Shown in pieces: positions 1-9,490 of a DNA stretch of 64,000 nt. The notes below the pieces were generated by a model. That model searched no databases. It was not told where the DNA came from and saw nothing but the letters and a program-made list of their open reading frames with translations. Position 1 is the stretch's first letter. Each line of letters starts with the position of its first letter. The position numbers and the translations under genes are program-made. The stretch comes from Bacteroides clarus YIT 12056 (GTDB taxonomy: Bacteria > Bacteroidota > Bacteroidia > Bacteroidales > Bacteroidaceae). Location of the stretch: positions 248,001 through 312,000 of the forward strand of contig NZ_FQWK01000001.1 in the NCBI RefSeq assembly GCF_900129655.1, read 5' to 3'.

Positions 1-1952
1 TGCGTGCCTTGCAGAATATTATCAAACCTACAATCGGTATCCTGACAAATATAGGAGGCGCGCATCAGGAGAATTTCTTCTCTTTGCAGGAGAAATGTAT
101 GGAGAAACTGGCGCTCTTTAAGAATTGCGATGTAGTGATTTATAACGGTGACGACGAGTTTATCAATAATTGCGTGGGCAAATCCATGCTTTCCGCCCGT
201 GAGATAGCATGGAGTAGGAAAGATATGGAGCGTCCGTTATATATAAATAAGGTGGAAAAGCAAGAGGATTCCACTGTTGTTTCTTATCGTTATCTGGATA
301 TGGACAATACATTTACACTGCCGTTCATTGATGATGCTTCTATCGAGAATTCGTTGAATTGTTTGGCGGCCTGTCTGTATCTGATGCTGCCTGCCGAACA
401 GATTACGGAGCGTATGGCAAAACTGGAACCGATAGCGATGCGCCTGGAGGTGAAAGAGGGCAAAAACGGATGCTTGCTTATAAACGACAGTTACAATTCT
501 GACCTCGGTTCGCTGGATATAGCGCTTGATTTCTTGTATCGCCGCTCACAGAGCAAGGGCTTGAAACGGACACTGATTCTTTCGGATATACTGGAGACGG
601 GACAGAATACGCCTACTCTTTACCGGCAGGTGGCGCAATTGGTAAACAGCCGGGGAATAGAACGTATTATCGGTGTGGGAAGTGAAATATCTTCGTGTGC
701 CGCACGGTTTAATATCGAGAAAGCTTTTTATCCGGATACGGCTGCACTGACTGAAGCCATTGGAAAAGGCGAACTCCGCTTGGAGAATGAAATAATCCTG
801 ATTAAAGGTGCGCGCAAGTTCGGCTTTGATGAGTTGACAGAGGTTCTGGAGAAGAAGGTGCACGAAACGATATTGGAGGTGAATCTCGGTGCGATGATTG
901 CCAATTTGAATTATTATCGCGGTAAACTGAGGCCTGAAACAAAAATGGTATGTATGGTGAAGGCTTCCGCTTATGGCGCAGGATCGTATGAGATTGCCAA
1001 AACCTTGCAGGAACATCATGCGGATTACTTGGCTGTTGCCGTTGCCGATGAAGGTTCGGACTTGCGCAAGGCGGGAATTACGGCAAGCATCATCATTATG
1101 AATCCGGAAATGACAGCATTCAAGACGATGTTCGATTATAAACTGGAACCGGAAGTTTACAGCTTCCACTTACTGGAGGCGTTGATTAAGGAAGCCGAGA
1201 AAGAAGGTATCACCAATTTCCCCATTCATGTAAAGCTGGATACCGGTATGCATCGGTTGGGGTTCGCTCCGGATGATATGCCCCTGCTTATAGAACGTCT
1301 GAAAGGACAGAATGCAGTCATTCCCCGTTCGGTATTCTCCCATTTTGTAGGAAGCGACGCTCCGCAGTTCGATGCCTTTACACGCAGACAGATAGAGATT
1401 TTTGAGAAGGCATCCATGCAGTTGCAGGAGGCGTTTCCGCATAAAATACTTCGCCATATCTGCAATTCGGCAGGTATAGAGCGTTTTCCGGGAGCACAGT
1501 TTGATATGGTACGATTGGGAATCGGGCTGTATGGTGTCAGTCCGATAGATAATTCTATAATGAATAATGTCAGTACGCTGAAGACTACTATTCTGCAAAT
1601 ACGTGATGTACCCGAAGAAGATACGGTGGGATATAGCCGTAAGGGACATTTAGTGCGTCCTTCCCGTATTGCAGCCATTCCTATCGGTTATGCCGACGGA
1701 TTGAACAGGCATTTGGGTAACGGTCATGCCTATTGTCTGGTGAACGGGCAGCGCGCTCCTTATGTGGGGAATATTTGTATGGATGTCTGCATGATTGACG
1801 TTACGGATATTGATTGTAAAGAAGGTGACAGTGTGGAAATTTTCGGAGATCATCTTCCTATAACCGTTCTTTCCGATGTGCTTGGTACCATTCCATACGA
1901 AGTACTGACAAGTGTTTCGACACGTGTGAAGAGAGTATATTATCAGGACTGA
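1..1952 (+). CDS. murF-alr: MurF-Alr fusion: UDP-MurNAc-tripeptide D-Ala-D-Ala ligase / alanine racemase, 5'-truncated by window edge
   Basis: The reading frame is open from the first base, so the true start lies upstream and the N-terminal part of MurF, including its ATP-binding loop, is missing. The visible MurF part has the central-domain motif GILTNIGGAHQENF and, around residue 160, NDSYNSDLGSLD. From about residue 285 a complete fold-type III alanine racemase follows: the PLP-lysine motif MVKASAYGAG, the RLGIGLYGVSP region, and GYADGLNRHLGNG. MurF adds D-Ala-D-Ala to the peptidoglycan precursor, and Alr makes D-Ala from L-Ala, both in the cytoplasm. This fusion is usual in Bacteroidetes. 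Downstream lies a short AT-rich inverted repeat and then tatA on the same strand. Confidence 0.96.
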   Translation, partial: RALQNIIKPTIGILTNIGGAHQENFFSLQEKCMEKLALFKNCDVVIYNGDDEFINNCVGKSMLSAREIAWSRKDMERPLYINKVEKQEDSTVVSYRYLDMDNTFTLPFIDDASIENSLNCLAACLYLMLPAEQITERMAKLEPIAMRLEVKEGKNGCLLINDSYNSDLGSLDIALDFLYRRSQSKGLKRTLILSDILETGQNTPTLYRQVAQLVNSRGIERIIGVGSEISSCAARFNIEKAFYPDTAALTEAIGKGELRLENEIILIKGARKFGFDELTEVLEKKVHETILEVNLGAMIANLNYYRGKLRPETKMVCMVKASAYGAGSYEIAKTLQEHHADYLAVAVADEGSDLRKAGITASIIIMNPEMTAFKTMFDYKLEPEVYSFHLLEALIKEAEKEGITNFPIHVKLDTGMHRLGFAPDDMPLLIERLKGQNAVIPRSVFSHFVGSDAPQFDAFTRRQIEIFEKASMQLQEAFPHKILRHICNSAGIERFPGAQFDMVRLGIGLYGVSPIDNSIMNNVSTLKTTILQIRDVPEEDTVGYSRKGHLVRPSRIAAIPIGYADGLNRHLGNGHAYCLVNGQRAPYVGNICMDVCMIDVTDIDCKEGDSVEIFGDHLPITVLSDVLGTIPYEVLTSVSTRVKRVYYQD

Positions 1953-1960
1953 GAAGAAGT

Positions 1961-2036
1961 ATGAAGTATAAGGTCTAAAATATTTCAACACTTACTATAA
2001 TGAGTTACATTTTATACCTTATACTTTATACTTCAT
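1961..2036. repeat. AT-rich inverted repeat between alr and tatA
   Basis: The block ATGAAGTATAAGGT (about 1961-1974) recurs in inverse orientation as ACCTTATACTTTATACTTCAT (about 2016-2036), with one short insertion, so the transcript could fold into an A/T-rich hairpin. It follows the alr stop and may act as a weak terminator. It resembles the low-complexity intergenic repeats common in Bacteroides. Confidence 0.5.
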
Positions 2037-2052
2037 ATTTCATAAATCTTCT

Positions 2053-2060
2053 TATCTTTG
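2053..2060 (+). promoter_or_regulatory. Bacteroides-type -7 box for tatA
   Basis: TATCTTTG matches the Bacteroides -7 consensus TAnnTTTG and lies 19 nt before the tatA ATG. No convincing TTTG -33 box is seen. Confidence 0.5.
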
Positions 2061-2079
2061 CAATCAAATTTAATCCGAT

Positions 2080-2298
2080 ATGACTATGACAAACTTACTT
2101 TTATTAGGTTTCCTGCCCAGCGGTTCCGAATGGATTGTTATCGCACTGGTTATCTTGCTGTTGTTTGGCGGTAAAAAAATCCCAGAATTGATGCGTGGCT
2201 TGGGTAAAGGCGTAAAGAGCTTCAAAGAAGGGGTGAACGAGGCTAAAGACGAAATCAATAAAGCCAAGGAAGAGGTAGATAAACCTGCAGATAAGTAA
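2080..2298 (+). CDS. tatA: Sec-independent protein translocase subunit TatA/E
   Basis: This 72-residue protein has the TatA layout: one N-terminal membrane segment (about residues 13-30, [16 protein letters not shown]), the hinge [13 protein letters not shown], an amphipathic helix, and a charged Lys/Glu-rich C-terminus. It forms the size-variable pore of the twin-arginine system, which exports folded proteins across the inner membrane. The next gene is tatC on the same strand, supporting a minimal TatA-TatC operon without a separate tatB. An ATG two codons downstream is an alternative start. Confidence 0.93.
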   Translation: MTMTNLLLLGFLPSGSEWIVIALVILLLFGGKKIPELMRGLGKGVKSFKEGVNEAKDEINKAKEEVDKPADK

Positions 2299-2302
2299 TG
2301 AG

Positions 2303-2355
2303 GCGATAACGTGATGGAGTGATATCCTACCATCTTATCATCCTATCACTGTTTA
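2303..2355. repeat. Intergenic GTGATGG-type repeat between tatA and tatC
   Basis: The 21 bases at 2303-2323 match 49597-49617 (downstream of fabI) at 18 positions. Both copies are followed by a CTTATCA-rich segment that can pair back on the first part, so each can form a hairpin. This suggests a dispersed intergenic repeat family. Confidence 0.5.
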
Positions 2356-2360
2356 TAATC

Positions 2361-3185
2361 ATGGCAGATAAAGAATTAACCTTTTGGGACCATTTGGATG
2401 AGCTGCGCCGGGTGCTGTTTCGCGTTCTCGGCGTATGGTTTGTATTGGCTGTGGGTTATTTCATTGCAATGCCTTATCTATTTGATAATGTAGTGTTGGC
2501 TCCTTGCCATAATGATTTCATTTTCTATGATTTGTTGCGTTATATCGGTAATAAATTCGACTTGCACGATGAGTTCTTTACGCAAGAGTTTCAAATAAAA
2601 CTGATAAATATTAATCTGGCCGCACCATTTTTTATCCATATATCTACGGCTTTCTGGATGTCGGTAGTGACGGCTGCACCGTATATATTCTTCGAAATAT
2701 GGCGGTTCATCAGTCCCGCGCTCTATCCGGGTGAACGCAGGGGGGTACAGAAGGCGCTCGGCTTAGGTACGGTGATGTTCTTTGTCGGAGTGTTGCTGGG
2801 GTATTTCATGGTCTATCCGCTTACATTACGTTTTCTCTCCACTTATCAACTTAGTGCGGCGATAGAGAATCAGATTTCTCTCAATTCGTACATCGATAAC
2901 TTTATGATGCTGGTACTCTGTATGGGACTTGCCTTTGAACTTCCGCTGGTGACGTGGCTGCTTTCGTTATTGGGGCTGGTACATAAAACATTCTTACGCA
3001 AGTATCGCCGTCACGCAGTGGTAATCATCGTTATTGCCGCCGCTGTCATAACACCTACGGGCGACCCGTTTACGCTGACCGTAGTTGCTGTTCCGCTTTA
3101 CCTTCTTTATGAAATGAGTATCCTGATGATTAAGGATAAGAAAACCGATGAGACCGAAGAGATAGTAGAGACGGAAGAGGAATGA
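2361..3185 (+). CDS. tatC: Sec-independent protein translocase subunit TatC
   Basis: TatC is the twin-arginine signal receptor of the inner membrane. The ATG at 2361 gives 274 residues starting MADKELTFWDHLDELRR, the conserved TatC N-terminus. An in-frame start at 2319 would add 14 non-conserved residues from the intergenic repeat. The family motif FISPALYPGERR is present, and about six hydrophobic segments can be counted. The C-terminal tail is acidic (DETEEIVETEEE). The stop overlaps the start of the following helicase gene by 4 nt (ATGA), so the two are probably translationally coupled. Confidence 0.95.
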   Translation: MADKELTFWDHLDELRRVLFRVLGVWFVLAVGYFIAMPYLFDNVVLAPCHNDFIFYDLLRYIGNKFDLHDEFFTQEFQIKLININLAAPFFIHISTAFWMSVVTAAPYIFFEIWRFISPALYPGERRGVQKALGLGTVMFFVGVLLGYFMVYPLTLRFLSTYQLSAAIENQISLNSYIDNFMMLVLCMGLAFELPLVTWLLSLLGLVHKTFLRKYRRHAVVIIVIAAAVITPTGDPFTLTVVAVPLYLLYEMSILMIKDKKTDETEEIVETEEE

Positions 3186-6100
3186 ACGCTGAAATAAAGG
3201 AATATTTTCATTTATTGAAGGAAGTATGCCGTGCGGAATATCCTTCTTTGGGAATCGCTTACCGTCAGTTGAGGGGATTGCTTGAGCATTTGTGCCGTAC
3301 GCAAATGACGGATAGTAGCCTGCAAATGACAGACCTCTCCGCTCGTATCAATTTTGTATCTTCCAAACTCGGACTGACTGTTACGGAGCAAAACCGCCTG
3401 CATACTTTCCGGCTTACTTCTAATGCAGTCCTCAATCATCGGATAATCCCTTCTCGGGACGAACTGTTGCGTGATGCCAAGACTTTATCTTTCTTTATAA
3501 AGCGTTTGACGGGTGAAGATATTCCGACCGAGTTGTATCGCCTGTTACCGCAAGCCGATGCTACGTATATTGCAGCTCCTATGGCAAAGGAGCGAGTACG
3601 ACGTATGCGTGTCAGTTTTCAGTATGCCGATACGGATTATCTATATGTCCTGCCGGTAGATACTGTGGCGGATGAACCGCTACGTGTACGTTACAATGTG
3701 CCTCAAGTTAATGATGAGTTTGCCGGAACATGTGGTTTGCTGTGGCGGCATGCCCAGATTAATTTACTGGATGTGGCTGTAGATGAGTCTGGTACTCTTA
3801 CGCCTTCTTTTATTATTCTGGAACCTGACTATCTGCTCGACATCAGTTCGCTGGCAGAGTGTTTCAGAGAATACGGACATCATCCGGCAAACTATATGCT
3901 GGCGAGATTGCAGGCACCCGATAATACCCGTCCGCTTCTATTGGGTAATATCGCCAACCTCTTTTTAGATGAATGGATTCATGCGGAAAGTGAGCCCGAC
4001 TATTTGGCATGCATGAAAAAAGCGTTCCGTTCGTATCCCATTGAGCTGGCTGCTTGCGCTGATTTGCGCGACCGCGAAAAGGAGCGTGAGTTTTTTGCCG
4101 ATTGCAGACGGCATTTTGACAATATTCGGCAGACTGTTACGGAAACTTTCCGGGATTCGGGCTACGAACTGGATAAAACGGACGCTGTACTGGAACCGTC
4201 TTATATTTGTGAGGCATTAGGCCTGCAAGGACGTTTGGACTATATGCAGCGTGATATGTCGTCTTTCATCGAAATGAAGTCGGGTAAAGCGGATGAATAT
4301 ACTATACGGGGCAAGATAGAACCCAAAGAGAATAATAAGGTACAGATGTTACTGTACCAGGCTGTCTTGGAGTATGCTATGGGAAAGGATCACCGTCGGG
4401 TGAAATCGTATTTGCTTTATACGCGTTATCCGTTGCTTTATCCGGCACGTCCTTCATGGGCGATGTTACGTCGGGTAATGGATGTCCGAAACCGTATCGT
4501 GGCGAACGAATATGGCATTCAGTTGCGTAATACCCCGCAATATACGGCAGAGCGCTTGCGTGATATTAATCCTGAAACCTTGAACGAACGGCAACTAGAT
4601 AATATATTGTGGAAGCGTTATTTATATCCTTCCATTGATGCAGTGACGCAAAAGCTTCATGCGCTGTCACCGTTGGAACAGTCGTATTTTTATGCCTTGT
4701 ACAATTTTATAACCAAAGAACTCTACACTTCAAAATCCGGTGATATAGAGTATGAAGGACGTGCCGGCGCAGCCGCTTTATGGCTTGCTACTTTGGAGGA
4801 GAAAAACGAGAACGGGGAGATTTTATATGATTTGGTGATACGGCAGAATTGTGCGGCGGATATTCACAAACCCTATTTGTTATTGGAACGTACGCATACG
4901 GATACCAATACTTTGCCTAATTTTAGGCAAGGAGATGCCATTGTTCTGTACGAACGGAATATCAGTGAAGATAATGTTACCAACAAGATGGTGTTTAAGG
5001 GAAATATCGAGACGATTTCCGATTCTGATATTCGAGTCAGACTTCGTGCTGCACAACAGAATGTCGAGGTTCTGCCAATGAATAGCCGCTATGCAATAGA
5101 GCATGATTATATGGATACCTCTTTTCGTTGTATGTATTGGGGATTGTCCGCTTTCTTATCTGCTACGAAAGACCGTCGGGATTTATTGCTGAATCGGCGT
5201 GAGCCGGAATTCGATAGCGCTTTTAATGGTGCCATAGCAGCTGCTGACAATGACTTTGTGCGTATTACCTTGAAAGCGCAGGCAGCTAAAGATTATTTCT
5301 TGCTGATAGGCCCGCCGGGTACCGGTAAGACCTCTCGTGCTTTGCGTAGTATGGTGGAAACCTTTTATCGGGAAGGTAAGGAAATTCTGTTACTTTCATA
5401 TACCAATCGGGCAGTGGATGAGATATGTAAAATGCTGACAGCTATTACACCGGAAGTCGATTTTATACGTATCGGCAGTGAACTTTCCTGTGATGAGGTT
5501 TACCGTCCGCATTTGATAGAGAATATGTTGGAGAGTTGTTCTACCCGCCGTGAAGTGCAGGAGCGCATGGCATGTTGCCGGATTTTTGTGGGGACGGTCG
5601 CTACGCTCTCCGCCAAGACCGAACTGTTCCGTTTAAAGACTTTTGATGTAGCCCTGATAGATGAGGCCACTCAAATCTTGGAACCGCAACTGTTGGGACT
5701 GTTGTGCATGCGTAGCGTTGCCGGTGGGAATGCTATCGGAAAGTTTGTTTTGATAGGCGACCATAAACAGCTTCCGGCCGTAGTACTTCAATCATCGGAA
5801 CAGTCGGAAGTTCAGGATGAAAGTTTACGGGCTATCGGTTTGTGTAATTTAAAGGACTCTCTTTTTGAACGCCTTTATCGGAATGCCATTAAGCAACCTT
5901 TGGCCTGTGGAGAAGAAACCTCAACTTTCAACTCTCAACTTTCCGCTTTCAACTCCTTTGATATCCTTTGTCGTCAAGGGCGCATGAATGTGGAAGTTGC
6001 CGCCTTTCCGAACCATGCCTTCTATGGCGGATTACTACAACCGGTAGGGCTGGAGCATCAAACAGGTACTATTGAGCTGTCTCCGGAGCTCTCTACTAAT

Positions 6101-6604
6101 GAATTTGCTGCTTTGCTGACACGTCGTGTCGCTTTCATTCCGTCTACTCCGGAGCAGCCTATGCAGTCGGCAAAAATCAATCATTCGGAAGCGAAGATTG
6201 TGGCCCGATTGGCTGCTGCTGTCTATCGACAATATATTTTTGCCACGGGTTGTTTCAATGCCGCTTCCACTTTGGGAATAATAACCCCTTATCGTAGCCA
6301 AATAGCTTTGATAAAGAAAGAAATCGCAGATTTAGGAATTAAAGAACTGAATGATGTTCTGATAGATACGGTGGAACGATTTCAAGGAAGCGAGCGTGAT
6401 GTCATCATTTATTCTTTCTGTGTGAACAGAGTATCCCAGTTGAAACTTCTCGCTAATCTGACAGAAGAGAACGGGGTACAAATAGACCGTAAACTTAATG
6501 TAGCTTTGACCAGAGCCCGTAAACAGATGTTCATAACCGGAGTTCCCCAATTGTTGAAGCAGAATTCAATCTATTCCCGATTATTGCAAAGTTGTGAATC
6601 ATAA
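3182..6604 (+). CDS. Dna2-like PD-(D/E)XK nuclease / superfamily 1 helicase
   Basis: This 1140-residue DNA-processing enzyme has a probable nuclease module near residues 345-370 (LQGRLDYM followed by FIEMKSGK, a PD-(D/E)XK-like D...E-x-K pattern). The C-terminal half carries UPF1/Dna2-type helicase motifs: Walker A GPPGTGKT (about residue 710), Walker B LIDEATQ (about 828), GDHKQLP, ITPYRSQ, DTVERFQGSERD and NVALTRAR. The likely role is processing of DNA ends or flaps in repair, inferred from the Dna2 family. It overlaps tatC by 4 nt. Between the Walker B region and the late motifs is a low-complexity insert, TSTFNSQLSAFNS, whose DNA looks like an intergenic repeat captured in frame (see findings). 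Confidence 0.88.
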   Translation: MNAEIKEYFHLLKEVCRAEYPSLGIAYRQLRGLLEHLCRTQMTDSSLQMTDLSARINFVSSKLGLTVTEQNRLHTFRLTSNAVLNHRIIPSRDELLRDAKTLSFFIKRLTGEDIPTELYRLLPQADATYIAAPMAKERVRRMRVSFQYADTDYLYVLPVDTVADEPLRVRYNVPQVNDEFAGTCGLLWRHAQINLLDVAVDESGTLTPSFIILEPDYLLDISSLAECFREYGHHPANYMLARLQAPDNTRPLLLGNIANLFLDEWIHAESEPDYLACMKKAFRSYPIELAACADLRDREKEREFFADCRRHFDNIRQTVTETFRDSGYELDKTDAVLEPSYICEALGLQGRLDYMQRDMSSFIEMKSGKADEYTIRGKIEPKENNKVQMLLYQAVLEYAMGKDHRRVKSYLLYTRYPLLYPARPSWAMLRRVMDVRNRIVANEYGIQLRNTPQYTAERLRDINPETLNERQLDNILWKRYLYPSIDAVTQKLHALSPLEQSYFYALYNFITKELYTSKSGDIEYEGRAGAAALWLATLEEKNENGEILYDLVIRQNCAADIHKPYLLLERTHTDTNTLPNFRQGDAIVLYERNISEDNVTNKMVFKGNIETISDSDIRVRLRAAQQNVEVLPMNSRYAIEHDYMDTSFRCMYWGLSAFLSATKDRRDLLLNRREPEFDSAFNGAIAAADNDFVRITLKAQAAKDYFLLIGPPGTGKTSRALRSMVETFYREGKEILLLSYTNRAVDEICKMLTAITPEVDFIRIGSELSCDEVYRPHLIENMLESCSTRREVQERMACCRIFVGTVATLSAKTELFRLKTFDVALIDEATQILEPQLLGLLCMRSVAGGNAIGKFVLIGDHKQLPAVVLQSSEQSEVQDESLRAIGLCNLKDSLFERLYRNAIKQPLACGEETSTFNSQLSAFNSFDILCRQGRMNVEVAAFPNHAFYGGLLQPVGLEHQTGTIELSPELSTNEFAALLTRRVAFIPSTPEQPMQSAKINHSEAKIVARLAAAVYRQYIFATGCFNAASTLGIITPYRSQIALIKKEIADLGIKELNDVLIDTVERFQGSERDVIIYSFCVNRVSQLKLLANLTEENGVQIDRKLNVALTRARKQMFITGVPQLLKQNSIYSRLLQSCES
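5930..5962 (+). repeat. Low-complexity TTTCAACT-type repeat inside the helicase gene
   Basis: Three related units (TCAACTTTCA, ACTCTCAACT, CTTTCAACT) run in tandem and encode Ser/Thr/Phe/Asn-rich residues. The block keeps the frame. Similar TTTCAACTT arrays are normally intergenic in Bacteroides. Confidence 0.55.
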
Positions 6605-6901
6605 GGACTAAAGCTGTGTTTTTTCTCATGGCCCGTTATCAGTTCTTCATTTAATAAATCTTAAATATTTTCTTTCTCTTTATATACTTTATTAATAACA
6701 AGGTGTTTAATAAAGCTTTATATTTGCAGCACGTTTTTTTCATAGAGATTTAGATTTAAGGTTAGAAGAATTGTGGAAGTCGTGAGACTTCCCTTTTTTT
6801 AATCTTTAAGATTGCCTTCACTATTATAATTTGCAGTAGAGGGCAAAAAAAAGCTCTTTCATGTGAAAGAGCTTTTTTTGTATCTATATATTTTCTTCGT
6901 A
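6605..6901. other. Convergent intergenic region, no gene seen
   Basis: This AT-rich stretch lies between the convergent helicase and MFS transporter genes. Apart from the terminator at 6845-6879 nothing can be supported; the reading frames in it are short and not protein-like. Confidence 0.6.
6845..6879. terminator. Bidirectional rho-independent terminator
   Basis: Perfect stem AGCTCTTTC (6852-6860) / GAAAGAGCT (6865-6873) with a 4-nt loop. It is flanked by an A-run on the left and a T-run on the right, so it can work on both strands. It lies just after the stop of the minus-strand transporter. Confidence 0.88.
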
Positions 6902-8344
6902 TCAGTTCAGTACGATAGGCTTGTACTTCGGAACTAATGCTTTCATAATACACCATCCGATCAGGTATGCTACAGCGCATACACAGAAGATAACGAAATA
7001 TCCGGCAGGTTTTCCTTCAAAGCCCATAAATGCCATATTGGTTTCTCCGGCATAAACGAAAAGTTCGCCGGCAACGTATTGAAGTACCATGCAACCTATG
7101 CCACCTGCCATGCCACCGATACCGGTAACCGTTGCAATAGCGGTTTTCGGGAACATATCGCCTACGGTAGAGAAGATATTAGCCGACCATGACTGGTGAG
7201 CTGCACCACCGATACCGATCAGTATAACCGGGAACCAGGGAGAGATAGTGCCCAAAGGCTGTGCCAGCAATACCAACAGAGGGAAGAAAGCAAAAATCAA
7301 CATGGCGCGCATACGTGCCGCATAAGGATTCAGACCTGTTTTCTTGATAATGATAGTAGGTAGTTTTCCGCCGTAAATTGAGAGCATCGTGATAGCATAC
7401 AATGTGAAAATCAAAGCTATACCCAAGCCATCGGAAGTTTTGATACCGAACTGCGTGTTCAAATAGGAAGGAGTCCAGAAAAGGAAGAACCACCATACAC
7501 CGTCAGTCATAAATTTACCAATGGCAAATGCCCAAGTCTGTTTATAGCTGAAACACTGCAGAAAACTCATTTTCTTTTCTTCTGTTTGCGGTACCGCGTT
7601 TCCTTCTTCTTCATAATTATCTTGTTCAATGTACTCTAATTCAGCCTTGTTCACATGTTTACTCTTAGCCGGCGCTGTGTACATAAATATCCAGAAACCC
7701 ATCCAGATGAAACCAAGCACACCGATTACGATAAATGCCATTTCCCAACCCCAGGCTTTTGCCAGCAAAGGAATAGAGAGAGGTGCGATCAAAGCTCCGA
7801 TGGACGCGCCTGCATTGAAGATGGAAGTTGCGTACGCACGGTCTTTTTTAGGGAAGTACTCAGCCGTAACTTTGATGGCTGCGGGGAAGTTTCCTGCTTC
7901 TCCCAATGCGAGTACGCATCGTGCTGCAAGGAAACAGTACATACTGATTGTAGCAATGGTTACAACTACATCACCTGTGGCGCCCATTAATTCGGCCGCG
8001 CTGTGCAGCCCTACGAAATGTTCTGTGATAATACCGCAGAAAGCGTGGAGACAAGCTCCTAAAGACCATATACCGATGGCCCATAAATATCCTTTTTTAG
8101 ACCCCATCCAGTCTACAAAACGGCCTGCGAACAACATGCAAGCTGCATATACAAATGAAAAGACTGCTGTAATTGTACCGTAATGTGATTCGTCCCAGTG
8201 AAACTCCGGTTTGATAAATTCATCCCAGGTAAGTGATAGTACCTGGCGGTCGAGATAGTTAACTGTTGTCGCAAAGAATAACATGGCGCAAATGGTCCAA
8301 CGATAATTGGACATCTTGCCCAGTGTGTTCTGAATTGTACTCAT
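6902..8344 (-). CDS. MFS transporter, hexuronate (ExuT)-like
   Basis: This 480-residue inner-membrane carrier of the major facilitator superfamily, anion:cation symporter type, has about 12 hydrophobic segments. The N-terminal TVNYLDRQVLS and ALGEAGNFPAAIK motifs are typical of hexuronate/galactonate carriers such as ExuT. A hydrophilic loop of about 35 residues (near residues 225-265) separates the two halves. Its position beside kduI and the pectin enzymes argues for uptake of galacturonate or unsaturated uronate products. It has its own -7 box at 8371-8378, and a terminator separates it from kduI. The exact substrate is inferred. Confidence 0.88.
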   Translation of the reverse strand: MSTIQNTLGKMSNYRWTICAMLFFATTVNYLDRQVLSLTWDEFIKPEFHWDESHYGTITAVFSFVYAACMLFAGRFVDWMGSKKGYLWAIGIWSLGACLHAFCGIITEHFVGLHSAAELMGATGDVVVTIATISMYCFLAARCVLALGEAGNFPAAIKVTAEYFPKKDRAYATSIFNAGASIGALIAPLSIPLLAKAWGWEMAFIVIGVLGFIWMGFWIFMYTAPAKSKHVNKAELEYIEQDNYEEEGNAVPQTEEKKMSFLQCFSYKQTWAFAIGKFMTDGVWWFFLFWTPSYLNTQFGIKTSDGLGIALIFTLYAITMLSIYGGKLPTIIIKKTGLNPYAARMRAMLIFAFFPLLVLLAQPLGTISPWFPVILIGIGGAAHQSWSANIFSTVGDMFPKTAIATVTGIGGMAGGIGCMVLQYVAGELFVYAGETNMAFMGFEGKPAGYFVIFCVCAVAYLIGWCIMKALVPKYKPIVLN

Positions 8345-8370
8345 GATAATAGATTTATTATTTAATGTTG

Positions 8371-8378
8371 CAAAAATA
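8371..8378 (-). promoter_or_regulatory. -7 box for the ExuT-like gene
   Basis: On the minus strand this reads TATTTTTG, a perfect TAnnTTTG box, 26 nt before the ATG. It lies after the kduI terminator, so the transporter can be transcribed separately. Confidence 0.55.
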
Positions 8379-8437
8379 CGCGTTCTCGTGTTATGTGTGT
8401 GTGTAATATTTGGTAGAAATCATGGAGAAAATGACAA

Positions 8438-8471
8438 AAATAGGCATAGTTGCGAACAACCATGCCTATTT
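8438..8471 (-). terminator. Rho-independent terminator after kduI
   Basis: AAATAGGCAT-A-GTTG (8438-8452) pairs with CAAC-C-ATGCCTATTT (8457-8471) around a CGAA loop. On the minus strand the stem is followed by further T residues. It closes the kduI transcript. Confidence 0.82.
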
Positions 8472-8486
8472 CCTTGTCTACGGATA

Positions 8487-9443
8487 TTATTTCATATCTG
8501 TGTATTTGATTTCATCTTTATCACTATACTTCAGGTTTTCACCTCCCATACCCCAAATGAAAGTATAGTTGCTGGTACCTGCGGCAGCGTGGATGCTCCA
8601 TTCAGGAGAAGTGATGGCTTGCTCATTGTGCAACCAAACGAGGCGTTCTTCTTGAGGTTCACCCATTAAGTGGCAGATTGCATTTCCCGGAGCCAGGTTG
8701 AAGTAATAATATGCTTCCATACGGCGTGTGTGAGTATGAGCAGGCATAGTATTCCATACAGAACCCGGAGCAAGTTCGGTAAGTCCCATCTGTAATTGGT
8801 TTGTACCGCCGTCTTTTACTCTTTCTAAAACATCTTTTACAATCAGCTGGTTTACGATACGGTCGTTGCTGTCCTCCATTTTTCCGTAATGATCGGAGAT
8901 ACCCAGAGCATATTTCTTAGGATTGGCTTTTTGAAGTTTGGCATCGGTTGTAATCAACTGAGTAACGTACGGTTTGTAAGCCGGAGCCGAGTTGATATAA
9001 AATTTAGCAGGGTTGGCGGCATCGTTGCTTTTGAAAGTAACTTCTTTGTTACCGCAACCTACATAAAGCGCTTCTTTATATTTCATTGGGTATTCTTTAC
9101 CGTCTACGGTAACTACTCCGTCACCACCGGTGTTGATAACACCCAGTTCGCGGCGTTCAAGGAAGTAAGTGATTTCAGGACCCAGTTCACGGAAGGTTTC
9201 CAGTTTCAAAACTTTATTTACAGGCATTGCACCTCCGTAAATCAAACGGTCATAGAGAGTATAAGTAACGTTGATTTCATCCGGAGCCATTACTTTACTC
9301 ATCATAAAGGCGCTACGAAGACGTTCTGTATCATAGTGCTTTACGTCCAACGGATGGCAGGCAGTCTGCACAGTGTAATTTACTTGGGCGGAAGCCGTAA
9401 TTGCGGCGGCACCCAACATCAGGGCAATTGCTAATTTTTTCAT
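8487..9443 (-). CDS. kduI: 5-dehydro-4-deoxy-D-glucuronate isomerase KduI with a signal peptide
   Basis: KduI interconverts 5-keto-4-deoxyuronate (DKI) and 2,5-diketo-3-deoxygluconate, a step from unsaturated galacturonate to KDG. The family zinc site is visible: HTHTRRME (His, His, Glu) and a later His in WSIHAAAG. At 318 residues it is about 40 longer than the ~278-residue E. coli enzyme. The extra length includes an N-terminal signal peptide, [20 protein letters not shown], with an AxA-type cleavage site. Known KduI enzymes work in the cytoplasm, so export would place this step in the periplasm. The gene is 47 nt downstream of the orphan IIC permease on the same strand, probably one operon, and ends at a terminator. 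Confidence 0.93.
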   Translation of the reverse strand: MKKLAIALMLGAAAITASAQVNYTVQTACHPLDVKHYDTERLRSAFMMSKVMAPDEINVTYTLYDRLIYGGAMPVNKVLKLETFRELGPEITYFLERRELGVINTGGDGVVTVDGKEYPMKYKEALYVGCGNKEVTFKSNDAANPAKFYINSAPAYKPYVTQLITTDAKLQKANPKKYALGISDHYGKMEDSNDRIVNQLIVKDVLERVKDGGTNQLQMGLTELAPGSVWNTMPAHTHTRRMEAYYYFNLAPGNAICHLMGEPQEERLVWLHNEQAITSPEWSIHAAAGTSNYTFIWGMGGENLKYSDKDEIKYTDMK

Positions 9444-9490
9444 GTCTGATATAAACTTTAAATATTAATATGCTGTGATTGAATTTTCTT

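Noticed and set aside
7629..8183. Open frame of 184 codons opposite the MFS transporter
   Set aside because: Shadow of membrane-protein codons; no motif or start context.
8370..8379. Sixth CAAAAAATAC operator upstream of the ExuT-like gene
   Set aside because: It has only five A residues, lies in the opposite orientation, and coincides with the -7 box itself.
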